This document shows, piece by piece, positions 36,450-46,205 of a stretch of DNA of 64,000 nt (positions within the stretch are counted from its first letter, which is position 1; each line of letters opens with the position of its first letter). The position numbers were made by a program, and so were the translations under genes. The stretch covers positions 1 to 64,000 of the forward strand of contig CALOCZ010000022.1 in assembly GCA_942491935.1 (NCBI GenBank). Direction: 5' to 3'. This DNA comes from JAGTVG01 sp942491935 (GTDB taxonomy: Bacteria > Bacteroidota > Bacteroidia > Cytophagales > Cyclobacteriaceae). The notes below the pieces were generated by a model. It saw nothing but the letters and a program-made list of their open reading frames with translations. It was not told the origin of the DNA and did not search any database.

Positions 36450-38147
36450 TTAATTATTGTTTGTCCTGATTTCGGCCACTTCTTCAACTGTTACATAGCT
36501 GGCCTCATTACCCCAGCTATTTCGGATAAAGGAAAGGACATCAGCTATTTGCTGATCAGTCAGAAAAGCATGTGAGGCCATGATATTCTGATAAATCTCT
36601 CCTTTGATCTCAATAGGATCATTCAAGCCGTTCAAAACCACTTTGACCAGTCTGTCTTTGTCGCCCAATACCCATTCTGTATCGATCAACGGTGGGTTCA
36701 TCCCCGGGGCGCCCTTTCCGCTCATCATATGACATGATGCGCAATAGGTCTGATAAACTTTTTTACCTGGCAGCAAAGCTTCATCTAATTCTTCTTCAGA
36801 AACTGTTTTAGCAGCTGCAGTTACCGGCATTTCATTATAACCGGGTATTCCATCTTCATAATACATCACCCTCCAGATCCTTCCCTTCTGAGAATCGACG
36901 ATAAAGAGGGATCCATCGGGGCCTTGTGCAAGCCCGCATGGACGGTACCGCGCGTCTCCCGAACTTTCAATGGGGCCTCCGGTAAACCCATCAGCAAAAA
37001 CTTCCCATTCTCCGGATGGTTTGCCATCTTTCATGGGTATAAAAACGACCTTATAGCCCTGTTGTGTGGAACCAAGCCTGTTCCAGGAACCATGGAATGC
37101 TACAAAAGCCCCATTGCGGTATTTTTCAGGGAACATTTTACCCGTATAAAACAGAACATCATTAGGGCCCCAGTGACCCGGGAAACCAATCAATGGTTTC
37201 TTAATATCCTCACATCCTTCAGTAGATTCACCATCTCCTCCGAACTCAGGACACTTCATACGCTGATCTTTAAATTGGTCGAAATAACAATAAGGCCATC
37301 CGAAATCGTCCCCTTCATCAATATCCAGAAATTCCTCTGCGGGTAATTCCAGATTGTCCTCTTCCGTATAATAATCCGGCCAGAAACGGTGCAGGTCATC
37401 GCGTCCATGCTGTAAGGCATATAACTTATCTTCTTTCGTATTCCATGTAAGAGCCACTGCATTTCTGATTCCAGTGGCATAGCGTTTATCGAGTGTCTGC
37501 TGTTGATTCAACTGATCGTCAGAAAATTTCCAGATACCTGCTCTTGTCTCAAGTTCAACGCAAGGGTATATTCCGGGGGATCCTTCGGTTCTCGGTTCTT
37601 CCTGGCATGCATTAGTGGCAGATCCTACATTTACATACATATTACCTTTCCCATCAAAGGTAAAAGGCTTTTCCATATGTCCGGTGCCATCAACCAGGTT
37701 AACTAGTGTATCTACAGCCCCCGATGGGAGCAATTCATCTTTATTGAATTTTGCTCTGAATACCTGAGTCCTGGATGAAAAATACAGAAAACCATTATGT
37801 AGTTCGATGCCTGTCCCGGTGACCTCTGAATATCCTTCAATATGGTCAGCGCGGCCATCATGGTTAAGGTCACGTAAGGCAACGATACCTTTACCTTCGT
37901 TATTTAGTTTCCTCAAGTGCACATAGATATCTCCATTGTTATTGACAACAATATGCCTGCCACGACCGAGTGTGTCCACTACAACCATGGCTCCAAAGTT
38001 CTCAGGAAGTGTGATCCCTCCGTTTTCTTTGTCCGGAAATATTTCAATGCGGTTTCTTCCCGGTTCGTTTTTTTCTTCACAGGAAGGGAACAGGAGGACA
38101 ATAAAAAAGAGTGTTAACAATGAGCTGTATAAATTTCTATTTATCAT
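36450..38147 (-). CDS. PQQ-type sugar dehydrogenase fused to cytochrome c, lipoprotein
   Basis: The 565-residue protein has a lipoprotein signal (Cys23 in LFPSC) and a beta-propeller region (about residues 45-430) with ALRDLNHDGRADHIEGYS, ALTWNTKEDKLYALQHGRDDLHRFWP and PCGLAQGPDGSLFIVDS in order. A C-terminal cytochrome c domain carries CASCH (469-473) and a likely axial Met523. The propeller resembles the sorbosone/glucose dehydrogenase family that uses PQQ, and the cytochrome would take the electrons. The sugar substrate is unknown. It is an envelope respiratory enzyme, which suggests access to an electron acceptor. Confidence 0.9.
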   Translation of the reverse strand: MINRNLYSSLLTLFFIVLLFPSCEEKNEPGRNRIEIFPDKENGGITLPENFGAMVVVDTLGRGRHIVVNNNGDIYVHLRKLNNEGKGIVALRDLNHDGRADHIEGYSEVTGTGIELHNGFLYFSSRTQVFRAKFNKDELLPSGAVDTLVNLVDGTGHMEKPFTFDGKGNMYVNVGSATNACQEEPRTEGSPGIYPCVELETRAGIWKFSDDQLNQQQTLDKRYATGIRNAVALTWNTKEDKLYALQHGRDDLHRFWPDYYTEEDNLELPAEEFLDIDEGDDFGWPYCYFDQFKDQRMKCPEFGGDGESTEGCEDIKKPLIGFPGHWGPNDVLFYTGKMFPEKYRNGAFVAFHGSWNRLGSTQQGYKVVFIPMKDGKPSGEWEVFADGFTGGPIESSGDARYRPCGLAQGPDGSLFIVDSQKGRIWRVMYYEDGIPGYNEMPVTAAAKTVSEEELDEALLPGKKVYQTYCASCHMMSGKGAPGMNPPLIDTEWVLGDKDRLVKVVLNGLNDPIEIKGEIYQNIMASHAFLTDQQIADVLSFIRNSWGNEASYVTVEEVAEIRTNNN

Positions 38148-38271
38148 GATAAAATGTTTAAAGTAGCATAGATATTAATTGACGAAAATATATCCCGGAT
38201 AAATCGATTTAAATTTAGAAATTATTTAGTTATATTGAACGATGATAATGTAAAATAATAAGAATAAATAC

Positions 38272-38598
38272 ATGAAAAGAGTGCTTTTTATTGCTGGAAC
38301 CTTTACATTGATGATGTTATCGCTAGGTTTTTTACTTAAAGTGATGGAGTATGATGGAGCAGGTTTACTTGTTCTTTTTGGGCTGGCGGGTTTTACAGTT
38401 GTACTAGTATTAGGGGCAATCCATGGCAGAAATCTATTATTTTACACCAGTAGTCTGACCATGATCCTTTTACTGTTGGCCTGGGTATTCAATGGGCTTG
38501 CGCTCCCGGGGGCAGATCTGTTATATATGTCGGGAATGCTTGTTCTTACACTGGTTCTCATACCATTGCTTGGTTTCTGGATCTATAAACATTCCTGA
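38272..38598 (+). CDS. Four-span small membrane protein
   Basis: The 108-residue protein is almost entirely hydrophobic with four predicted spans (about residues 5-22, 28-46, 52-70 and 80-104). It resembles the small GldL-like or DUF-type membrane proteins of Bacteroidota in size, but no family motif is certain. It lies 41 bp before a lipoprotein gene and may start the plus-strand unit that runs to 42.3 kb. Confidence 0.6.
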   Translation: MKRVLFIAGTFTLMMLSLGFLLKVMEYDGAGLLVLFGLAGFTVVLVLGAIHGRNLLFYTSSLTMILLLLAWVFNGLALPGADLLYMSGMLVLTLVLIPLLGFWIYKHS

Positions 38599-38639
38599 TA
38601 TTTTTATGATATAATTTTTTAACCCGGAGCATTTTTTTG

Positions 38640-39080
38640 ATGAAGTTAAATTCCTCATTGTTTATTCTTGTTTTGTTTTCTCTTTTTTGTGGTCTTGTTT
38701 CATGCAATGGTAACAAAACGATCAATAATGCAGATATAGAGAAGCTAGATAAATCCTTAAATACATACCATTCCCAGCTGGAACAATTCCGGGAAGAATT
38801 CGGAGGCACTTATCACTTACCCAATGTCTCTTTTTTTCTGTTTGGTACGGGTAACCGTGAGAAATACCCATACTTAGGCTGGGCCAGGGATCATTTTTAT
38901 TCAGGGAAAAACGGTTTGATCAGTGACAGGGACTATCCATTGACCTGGGAAACGGAGGCCAGCCAGGCAGATTATGCTGGCATGCGTATTATTTCTTCAG
39001 AATACGTGAAACAAAAAATTGCTGCGCCTCATACATGGCATGCAGCAGAAGTATTTTTATATCTTTACGACATCAAATAG
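38640..39080 (+). CDS. Lipoprotein of unknown function
   Basis: The 146-residue protein has a lipoprotein signal with the modified Cys near residue 22 (GLVSC) and then a short mostly helical and aromatic-rich domain with PNVSFFLFGTG and YPLTWETEASQADYAGM. I do not recognise it. The ATG at 38640 is preferred over a TTG immediately upstream. It precedes the ADP-ribosylglycohydrolase gene by only 14 bp and ends in TAG, so it probably acts with it. Confidence 0.65.
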   Translation: MKLNSSLFILVLFSLFCGLVSCNGNKTINNADIEKLDKSLNTYHSQLEQFREEFGGTYHLPNVSFFLFGTGNREKYPYLGWARDHFYSGKNGLISDRDYPLTWETEASQADYAGMRIISSEYVKQKIAAPHTWHAAEVFLYLYDIK

Positions 39081-39094
39081 AACAACAATATAAA

Positions 39095-40666
39095 ATGAAA
39101 CACACAATTTATACACTTTTAAGCATAATGCTGGCTATGATGCTGGTAGTTTCCTGTAGTTCCGATACCGATTCTGACGGAGAATATATCACCATGTCTC
39201 AGGAAGATCTGAAAGATAAAATCATGGGAGCCTGGGCTCTGCAGACAATTGGAGTTACATATGGTGGGCCGACAGAGTTCAGATATAAGAAAATGATAAT
39301 CCCGGACAGCATCGATATCGTCTGGAATGATACTTTGATGTATCACTGGATGACCAGGATACCGGGTCTGTACGACGACATCTATATGGACCTGACTTTT
39401 GTGGATGTTTTTGAAAAAGAGGGGCTTGATGCACCGGCCTCAGCTCATGGGGAGGCATATGCTAATGCTTCATACTGGTTATGGCATGCAAACCAGCAGG
39501 GCCGGTATAACATTCTGAATGGCATCGATCCCCCGGAATCAGGACATTGGCTCAATAATCCTCACGCCGATGATATAGATTTTCAGATAGAAGCGGATTT
39601 TGCCGGCATAATGGCACCTGGGATGCCAAATGCGGCAAGCAAAATATGTGATCCTATAGGTCATATTATGAATTCCGGGAATGGATACTATGGTGGTGTA
39701 TATATGGCGGCTATGTACAGTAACGCATATGTTATGAATGATATCAAAGAGGTGGTTGAAAAATCTCTGGCCGTTATACCCATGGAAAGCTCTTATTATA
39801 AATGCATGCGGGATGTGATCGATTGGAGCGAACAATATCCTTTGGACTGGGTGAAAACCTGGCAATTGGTTGAAGAGAAATGGGGAGAAGACATTGGATG
39901 CCCCGATGGTGTGCATGCAGATTTTAATATTGATGCTACCATAAACTCAGCATATGTGATTATGGGTTTATTATATGGAAATGGAGATCTTGATAAAACT
40001 ATGGATATTTCTACAAGATGCGGACAGGACTCAGATTGTAATCCGGCAAGTGCTGCAGGAATCCTGGGAGCGATGATCGGATATAGGGCCATACCTGAAA
40101 AATGGGGTAAAGGGCTTGAAATGATCGAAGACCTGGATTTTAAGTACACGACCATTTCATTAAATGATGCTTATGGATTAAGTTTCAGGCATGCACTGGA
40201 AGTGATCAAGCGAAATGGGGGTGAAGTAACAGATGATGAAGTAAAGATTAAAGTCGAAGAAACGGTAGCAGTGCCTTTCGAGGAAAATTTTCCGGGTTAT
40301 AAAGTATCTATGATCACCAAAAATGATGATAATTTTCTGACAACCGAAAAGCAGGAATTGGAATTCGAGTTTGAAGGTATAGGGGTAGTATTAAGAGGCA
40401 GAATGAAGAACCGAAATTTTGATAATATATATGCACTTGAAGGTGAAGAACAAACTATTGGCAACTACAAGATAGATACGGAATTTTATATTGATGGGGA
40501 ACTTGTGGTTTCTAATAAACAACCTTTGGCATTCCAGGAAAGGAATCATGAACTCTTTTATAAATATGAGCTGCCCGCCGGAAAGCATACGCTGGTTTTG
40601 AAAATTCTGAATCCACACCCGGATGTGGTCATGCAGGTAGGAGATTTAATTGCTTATTCTAAATAA
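39095..40666 (+). CDS. ADP-ribosylglycohydrolase-family protein, lipoprotein
   Basis: The 523-residue protein has a lipoprotein signal (VVSC around residue 20). It carries the ADP-ribosylglycohydrolase (PF03747) fold with three metal-binding blocks: DDIYMDL, HADDIDFQIEADFAG and CGQDSDCNPASAAGILGA. The last is the family's Gx-D-[ST/D]-D segment. A C-terminal beta-rich extension (about residues 410-523) is not explained by the family. Family members often act on ADP-ribose or on sugar-linked groups. An extracellular, lipid-anchored location argues for a glycan or glycoside substrate rather than protein ADP-ribosylation; that is inference. Confidence 0.85.
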   Translation: MKHTIYTLLSIMLAMMLVVSCSSDTDSDGEYITMSQEDLKDKIMGAWALQTIGVTYGGPTEFRYKKMIIPDSIDIVWNDTLMYHWMTRIPGLYDDIYMDLTFVDVFEKEGLDAPASAHGEAYANASYWLWHANQQGRYNILNGIDPPESGHWLNNPHADDIDFQIEADFAGIMAPGMPNAASKICDPIGHIMNSGNGYYGGVYMAAMYSNAYVMNDIKEVVEKSLAVIPMESSYYKCMRDVIDWSEQYPLDWVKTWQLVEEKWGEDIGCPDGVHADFNIDATINSAYVIMGLLYGNGDLDKTMDISTRCGQDSDCNPASAAGILGAMIGYRAIPEKWGKGLEMIEDLDFKYTTISLNDAYGLSFRHALEVIKRNGGEVTDDEVKIKVEETVAVPFEENFPGYKVSMITKNDDNFLTTEKQELEFEFEGIGVVLRGRMKNRNFDNIYALEGEEQTIGNYKIDTEFYIDGELVVSNKQPLAFQERNHELFYKYELPAGKHTLVLKILNPHPDVVMQVGDLIAYSK

Positions 40667-40682
40667 TATAATCCAGGAACTC

Positions 40683-42299
40683 ATGAAATACCGTTCTCAT
40701 TTGCAAATATTTTTTATTTTTTCACTGATCGTGTTTATTGTATTATCCTGTAATCAGAAAACAAGTCATAAGAGTGAAGGTACTACTAACATCATTATTC
40801 TGGCTGGGGAAAAAAGTCATCCGGCAACCCTGCATGAATATATTAAGAATGCAAGGCTGATAAAGGTGATGCTTGATCAGGCAGAAAATATTGAAGGACT
40901 GAAAACGACCATCTGTTATCACGGATGGCCGGAAGATCCATCTATCCTGGATAAAGCGGATCTTATCCTGACCATATCGGATGGCCGTGATGGCCCTGGT
41001 GGGGAACAAGTGCCTTTCATGAAGGAAGGCAGAATGGAAATTATACAAAAGCAGATAGATAGAGGCTGTGGCATGATGACATTCCACTATTCTACTTTTG
41101 CTCCTGACCGGTATGGCGAGGAGATACTGGAGTGGGTAGGAGGGTATTTCGATTGGCAAAATGATCAGGGAGAAAGGGAATGGTATTCAGACATCACCTT
41201 TCTGGATGTGCCTGTAGATCTGCCAAGCCCAGAGCATCCTGTATCGAATGGAGTAGAGCCTTTTCAGATCGTTGAAGAATATTATTATGATCTCAGGTTC
41301 AGGCCGGACGATCCAAGACTTTCCCCGATAATTGCTGTCCCTGCATTGGAAGCAGAACACCCTGATGGACAAGTTATTGCCTGGGCTATAGAAAGAGAAG
41401 ATGGCGGACGTGGATTTGGAACCTCCCTTGGTCATTTTTATGGAAACTGGAAAAATGAAGGATACCGGAGAACCCTGCTGAATGCTATTGTATGGACAGC
41501 AGGCCTGGAAGTCCCTGAAAATGGAGTGAATGCTAAATATTATACTGATAAGCAGGTTACAAAACTGCTGTTTAAAAAAGAGTATAAGGGGCTTATCCTT
41601 ACAGGCGATAATTATCCGGGACATAAATGGAAAGAGACCACGCCTTTGATATACGAAGCCCTGGAAATGAATGATCAGATCCATATGGATGTTTCTTATA
41701 ATATTAACGATCTGTTTCAATATGATCTGAGAGACTATGACTTTCTGGTATTCAACTATTGTAACTGGGAAGATCCTGATCCCATTTGGGAAGGGGCTAA
41801 AGAATCTTTAATAGACTATGTGGAAAGTGGCGGTGGATTGATGTTTATTCATTTCGCCAATGGGGCTTTTCATTTCTCCCTTCCCGGGGCCGGTGAATCA
41901 GACTGGCCGTATTATAGAAAACTATGCCGGAGGGTCTGGAACCATGACGGCAACAGCACGCATGATAAATATGGCCCCTATGAAGTTAATATAGTCGATA
42001 GCAAACATCCTATTACTGAAGGGATTTCTGACTTTCAGGTCAGCGATGAGTTGTATTACAATCAGGAAGGAGAAGAGCCCATTCACGTGTTGTTATCTGC
42101 ATTGTCAAAAGATACTGGAAATGAAGAGCCCCAGGCCTGGATATATGAACTCAGCCAATCAAATGGAAAGAGTACCCGGGTATTTCAGACTACGCTGGCT
42201 CATGATACAGTATCCCTGAAAGTACCTGAATTCCAGAAAATTCTGTCTAATGCCGGATTGTGGTTGTCGAAAGGATCGGACCGCTGGAAAGATCTGTAA
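40683..42299 (+). CDS. Double ThuA-domain lipoprotein
   Basis: The 538-residue protein has a lipoprotein signal (Cys21 in IVLSC). Two ThuA-like (trehalose-utilisation, glutamine-amidotransferase fold) modules follow, roughly residues 35-270 and 295-530. Each has IVWTAG or ILTGDNYPGHKWK-type strands, with the first showing MMTFHYSTF and GTSLGHFYGNW and the second DYVESGGGLMFIHFANGAF. Tandem ThuA is less usual than a single domain. ThuA proteins are linked to sugar (trehalose/sucrose-type) metabolism, but their reaction is not firmly known. It begins 16 bp after the ADP-ribosylglycohydrolase. Confidence 0.82.
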   Translation: MKYRSHLQIFFIFSLIVFIVLSCNQKTSHKSEGTTNIIILAGEKSHPATLHEYIKNARLIKVMLDQAENIEGLKTTICYHGWPEDPSILDKADLILTISDGRDGPGGEQVPFMKEGRMEIIQKQIDRGCGMMTFHYSTFAPDRYGEEILEWVGGYFDWQNDQGEREWYSDITFLDVPVDLPSPEHPVSNGVEPFQIVEEYYYDLRFRPDDPRLSPIIAVPALEAEHPDGQVIAWAIEREDGGRGFGTSLGHFYGNWKNEGYRRTLLNAIVWTAGLEVPENGVNAKYYTDKQVTKLLFKKEYKGLILTGDNYPGHKWKETTPLIYEALEMNDQIHMDVSYNINDLFQYDLRDYDFLVFNYCNWEDPDPIWEGAKESLIDYVESGGGLMFIHFANGAFHFSLPGAGESDWPYYRKLCRRVWNHDGNSTHDKYGPYEVNIVDSKHPITEGISDFQVSDELYYNQEGEEPIHVLLSALSKDTGNEEPQAWIYELSQSNGKSTRVFQTTLAHDTVSLKVPEFQKILSNAGLWLSKGSDRWKDL

Positions 42300-42583
42300 T
42301 TGATCTTCAACAGGAATTGAGACAGATCATCTTAAGGACTTGGAATGGATCTCAGGATCAGATGGCGTTAAGGCTTATGCGAAGACATAATCTGAACTGG
42401 ATAAAAAGAGCAGGGGGCAGGCAATATCTGGAACGTCTGTAATGAAACATTATAAGGATTAAAGGTCCCGGCAAGAAATTTAATAAAGAAAATAACCTTT
42501 GTTGCAGGCAGATCCGTCACATAATTCTGCAGGCTGTGATCCCTCCCCGGTGGGATAGCCTGTAGCCAGTTTGTATTATGATC
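42300..42583. other. Gene-free gap after the ThuA gene, with a hairpin
   Basis: No convincing reading frame. A GGCT...ATCCC/GGGAT...AGCC stem at about 42532-42560 could end either the ThuA operon or the convergent VOC gene. It has no T run. Confidence 0.4.
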
Positions 42584-43003
42584 TCAGCAATTTGAGAAAA
42601 TGTGTTTGGGATCTGTAAAGCATTTAAATTCTATGCCGTTGCCACTGGGATCCTTCAGGAACATGATGGCTTGTTCGCAAACCTGCTTTTCATGCTTTAG
42701 CTTTGGCTCAATAATGAATTTTACCTTAGCCTTTTTTAGTTTCCTGGCCATGTCATCCCAGTCACTTTTCTTCAGGATGACCCCAAAATGATTAAGGGGG
42801 ACCTCTTTGCCTTCAACCGTGATGGTTTTCTGATCATTCTTCATTTGAGGATTATCGTGAATGGAAAGCTGATGACCGAAAAAGTTAATATTAAGCCAAT
42901 GATCGGTGGCTTTGGTTATCGTACAGCCCAGAACTTCCGTATAAAATTTCTTTGTATCCTCAATATTCTTTACTGAAAATGCAAGGTGAAAAGGTATTGA
43001 CAT
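42584..43003 (-). CDS. VOC-superfamily (glyoxalase/bleomycin-resistance-like) protein
   Basis: The 139-residue protein has the paired beta-alpha-beta-beta-beta repeats of the VOC fold. It begins IPFHLAFSVKNIEDTKKFYTEVLGC with the first metal His. It then has FFGHQLSIHDNP, VPLNHFGVILK and FLKDPSGNGIEFKCF with the closing Glu metal ligand. Function within the superfamily cannot be fixed; it lacks a clear glyoxalase I pattern. It is isolated. Confidence 0.85.
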   Translation of the reverse strand: MSIPFHLAFSVKNIEDTKKFYTEVLGCTITKATDHWLNINFFGHQLSIHDNPQMKNDQKTITVEGKEVPLNHFGVILKKSDWDDMARKLKKAKVKFIIEPKLKHEKQVCEQAIMFLKDPSGNGIEFKCFTDPKHIFSNC

Positions 43004-43212
43004 ATACTAAAATATCTCTTGTTAAATCCCGCTATGAAATTAATAAAATTTAATGAAATGTAGGTGCGAATGGGCAATTATGATTCCTATTTAGAAACAA
43101 TCTGGATTTCGATCATTAAGCAGCTTCTTAGGGGTGAGTAAGAAAAATTGTGATTCAAATATCAATAATACCCGTGGAATCTCACCCTCAGCCAGGTCGA
43201 ATGTATGCGGTT

Positions 43213-45489
43213 TTAGATAGATTTTATAGTTTTTTCAAATTCTTCCAAAAGCTGATCTGCATTCTCCTGGTTAAAACATATTGGCGGTTTTATTTTTATA
43301 ACATTATTGTGCGGACCATCGGTACTGAGCAGTATGCCCCTTTCTTTCATACCATTGACAATCTTTTTTGCTTCCCCTGTGGCAGGAGACAGGGTATTTG
43401 TATCGGGCTTTTTGACCAATTCGATACCCAGAAATAAACCGGCTCCCCGCACATCATGGATCATCTCATGTTCCGCTTGCATGGACTTAAATCCCTGCAT
43501 CAATTGATGGCCCACCTCCAGGGCATTTTCCTGTAAAGATTCCTCTTCTATCACCTCAAGAACCGCTTTGCCTATTTCACAGGAGACGGGATTACCTCCA
43601 AAGGAGCTGAAAAACTCCATGCCATTTTCAAAAGCTTCGGCTATTTCATTTGTAGTCACTACTGCACCAATTGGATGGCCATTGCCCATGGGTTTACCAA
43701 GCACTACAATGTCGGGGACCACATCATACAATTCATATGCCCAGAATTTCGATCCCACACGCCCAAATCCTGTCTGGACTTCATCTGCGATGCATACGCC
43801 ATTGTTATCCCGGACTTTTTTATATATAGTCTTCAGGTAGGCCTCACTTAACATAACCTGACCACCACAGCCAACAATGGGCTCGCAGATAAAGGCGGAA
43901 ATGGGATTGGTCATAAATTCATCGATCCGGCCATAAAGATCTGCTTCGGAATAGTTTGACTTATACCCTGAACCAGGCAGAAAGGCCGTATGTATATGTG
44001 GTTCAGCTCCCTTGCCACCAGTGCCTTTGAATTTATAAGGGCTTATTTCAATCCCCGTTGTGGTATTGCCATGATAGCCGTGATCCATGACGATCAGTTC
44101 CTTTTTATTCGTGTAATTTCTTGCCAGTCTTATTGCCAGGTCACTGGAAGCGCTTCCCGAATTCACGAAAAAAACTTTATTGAGAGAAGCAGGGAATTTA
44201 TCCAGAAGTTTTGCTGCATATTCATTCAGTGCGTCATATAAATATCTGGTATTGGTATTTAATTTAGCCATTTGACGCTGGCCGGCATGAACAACCCGCG
44301 GATGACCATGCCCTACATGCATGATGTTATTCACACAGTCCAGGTAAGTTGTACCGGTGTGGTCGAACATATACTGGAAAGCTGCCCTTTCCATAACAAT
44401 GGGATCCTGGTAGCTAAGTGAAAGAGCCTTGCTGAAATGTTTGTTTCGCTGTTCAATATACTTTTCTTTTGATTGTAGGGTCTTTTGAGGCAATGAACAG
44501 GCCTTACGGAACCTGTTGGCTGCCCGGTCCGGACTGATGGCTACCCAGTCGGACAATAGCTTCCAAACGGCTTTTTCATGAATAGACACATATGTATCAT
44601 CAGGCCGTTGTCTTTTCAGGTAGGCAGACTGACAGGCACTCATACAAAGTCTTGCCGCGAGCAGATAATAGATGCTCTCTATTTCAAGTTCCTGTATTGG
44701 AAGAATCCTGTGATATCCCTCTAATACTTTGGAAACCTTTAACAGCGGATCTTCAGATTCAAGGGCTATGTAAGTTACCCCAACGACTACCTCGCTTATG
44801 GTGAATGAATATACCGCGTCTCCAAAATCAATAGCACCGATGACGTTTTTTTCATTGGATAAGATGTTCCAGTCATTGGCATCATTATGTATTACACTTT
44901 TTCTCAGGAGGTGCTGGATGGGGGAAATGTTTTCGCGAAATTGTAAGAGGAAATATTCTATAAGTTTGCGCTGGGCCGGATCAGAAATATAGGATAAGAA
45001 ATCTGCGTATTCAAGAAAATACTGCAGGTCCCACTCATAATGCCTTGCCATGATCTCAGGTGATTGGAAATCGATAAGCATTTTATCCATTTCCGCAAGA
45101 AACTCACCAAAATCAATTAAAAGGTGGTCAGAATGATTTGTTTTTGCCAGGAATTCTCCGGCTAGATATTTTAGTAGTCTCGCCTGGTATTGATTACCTT
45201 TCTCATCAGTATATAAATAAATGCTTTTCCCATCCAAACCCGTAATGATTTGAGGGAAATCATACCTGTCCAATGATTTAAGATGATCAAAAATAAGATT
45301 CTGTGCTCTGAGGAAAGGTTTGTCGGTCAGGTCCCGGCTGAGTTTTAATACATATTCAGGAACTTTGTTGATATATAACAGGTAATTCTTGTCCACATGT
45401 CCGTCCAGTGGCTTGATTTCAGCCAAAATATCGTATTTGGATTTAAGGAAGTTTGATACCGAATCCTTCACATTAATTTTTTCTGCCAA
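43213..45489 (-). CDS. Aminoglycoside-phosphotransferase-like kinase fused to class III aminotransferase
   Basis: The 758-residue protein has two enzymes in one chain. Residues about 1-320 form a kinase-like (APH) domain with HNDANDWN (His201-Asn208, catalytic Asp203) and the metal site DFGD (Asp221). Residues about 350-758 form a PLP-dependent class III aminotransferase with GSASSDLAIRLARNY, DEVQTGFGRVG and the PLP lysine Lys599 in VLGKPMGNGHP. In many bacteria such proteins carry an M23 peptidase module in between and reach about 1000 residues; that module is absent here. The physiological substrate of this fusion family is not established; a lyase/aminotransferase on phosphorylated amines (like AGXT2L1) is one idea. 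Confidence 0.88.
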   Translation of the reverse strand: MAEKINVKDSVSNFLKSKYDILAEIKPLDGHVDKNYLLYINKVPEYVLKLSRDLTDKPFLRAQNLIFDHLKSLDRYDFPQIITGLDGKSIYLYTDEKGNQYQARLLKYLAGEFLAKTNHSDHLLIDFGEFLAEMDKMLIDFQSPEIMARHYEWDLQYFLEYADFLSYISDPAQRKLIEYFLLQFRENISPIQHLLRKSVIHNDANDWNILSNEKNVIGAIDFGDAVYSFTISEVVVGVTYIALESEDPLLKVSKVLEGYHRILPIQELEIESIYYLLAARLCMSACQSAYLKRQRPDDTYVSIHEKAVWKLLSDWVAISPDRAANRFRKACSLPQKTLQSKEKYIEQRNKHFSKALSLSYQDPIVMERAAFQYMFDHTGTTYLDCVNNIMHVGHGHPRVVHAGQRQMAKLNTNTRYLYDALNEYAAKLLDKFPASLNKVFFVNSGSASSDLAIRLARNYTNKKELIVMDHGYHGNTTTGIEISPYKFKGTGGKGAEPHIHTAFLPGSGYKSNYSEADLYGRIDEFMTNPISAFICEPIVGCGGQVMLSEAYLKTIYKKVRDNNGVCIADEVQTGFGRVGSKFWAYELYDVVPDIVVLGKPMGNGHPIGAVVTTNEIAEAFENGMEFFSSFGGNPVSCEIGKAVLEVIEEESLQENALEVGHQLMQGFKSMQAEHEMIHDVRGAGLFLGIELVKKPDTNTLSPATGEAKKIVNGMKERGILLSTDGPHNNVIKIKPPICFNQENADQLLEEFEKTIKSI

Positions 45490-45516
45490 TATAGCTATTT
45501 TCAGATTTTGAATACT

Positions 45517-45948
45517 TTAGTACACTTCTTTTTCCGTCCATGCTACGATGGATGTAGGGATTATATGTGCAAGATACAGCAAGGTTGCTGCGATGACCAC
45601 ATCAATAGTCCCCAGCCCAAAAATAGCGAATAAGTACACCATTACAATTACCGTAATTACAAAAATGGTATAGGAGATCCTGACGGCATGGGTAACGACC
45701 TGGATCTCTCTTTCATCCAGGTTTTCAGTTTTCTTATGGGTTAGCCTCCAGAGTCCGGATTTTACATAAACATATACGAAACTAATTATCAAAATTAAGA
45801 GAAATACACCAATCAGGCTAAATCCTGCCCAATGGGGTAAGCCAATGCCATATTTTGTAAGTTCAAATAAAATTAAGGCCATAACAAGGGCGATATAATT
45901 AATCAGCACCCCAGTCCTTCGATTTTGTAAGGGTATGTTGCGATCCAT
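45517..45948 (-). CDS. Four-span membrane protein beside an XRE regulator
   Basis: The 143-residue protein has four predicted spans (about residues 14-31, 40-60, 85-105, 112-130) and a conserved-looking cytosolic KTENLDEREIQVVTHAVRISY loop. This resembles DUF2178-like or regulator-linked small membrane proteins. Its ATG lies 2 bp after the HTH gene stop, so the pair forms one unit in which the regulator probably controls its own expression and that of the membrane protein. Confidence 0.72.
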   Translation of the reverse strand: MDRNIPLQNRRTGVLINYIALVMALILFELTKYGIGLPHWAGFSLIGVFLLILIISFVYVYVKSGLWRLTHKKTENLDEREIQVVTHAVRISYTIFVITVIVMVYLFAIFGLGTIDVVIAATLLYLAHIIPTSIVAWTEKEVY

Positions 45949-45950
45949 GA

Positions 45951-46205
45951 TTATTGTTTTTTGGTTTGGTCATACAATTCCTGACTTAAGGGTTTCATAG
46001 GTGAGGTTGAAAAAATAAACTCAATAGGCAACTTAAAATACTCACTGATTTTAAAAGCCAGATCCAGACTGGGATTATATTCCTCACGCTCCAGATATCC
46101 TACTGTTTGAAAGTTAACACCTATCTCTTCAGCCAGGTCCTTTCGTGATATGCTGCGTTCTTTACGGAGTAATGCGATCCTGTTGTATAATTTTCTGGAT
46201 ATCAT
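45951..46205 (-). CDS. XRE-family (Cro/CI-type) small transcriptional regulator
   Basis: The 84-residue protein is one helix-turn-helix of the lambda-repressor type: YNRIALLRKERSISRKDLAEEIGVNFQTVGYLEREEYNPSLDLAFKISEYFKLPIEFIF. It resembles the compact YozG/HTH-31 group. The ATG at 46205 is preferred over an upstream start lacking homology. It directly precedes the four-span membrane protein gene. Confidence 0.88.
   Translation of the reverse strand: MISRKLYNRIALLRKERSISRKDLAEEIGVNFQTVGYLEREEYNPSLDLAFKISEYFKLPIEFIFSTSPMKPLSQELYDQTKKQ

Noticed and set aside
42260..42442. 60-codon plus-strand frame overlapping the end of the ThuA gene
   Set aside because: Out-of-frame overlap with a clear gene and no recognisable domain.
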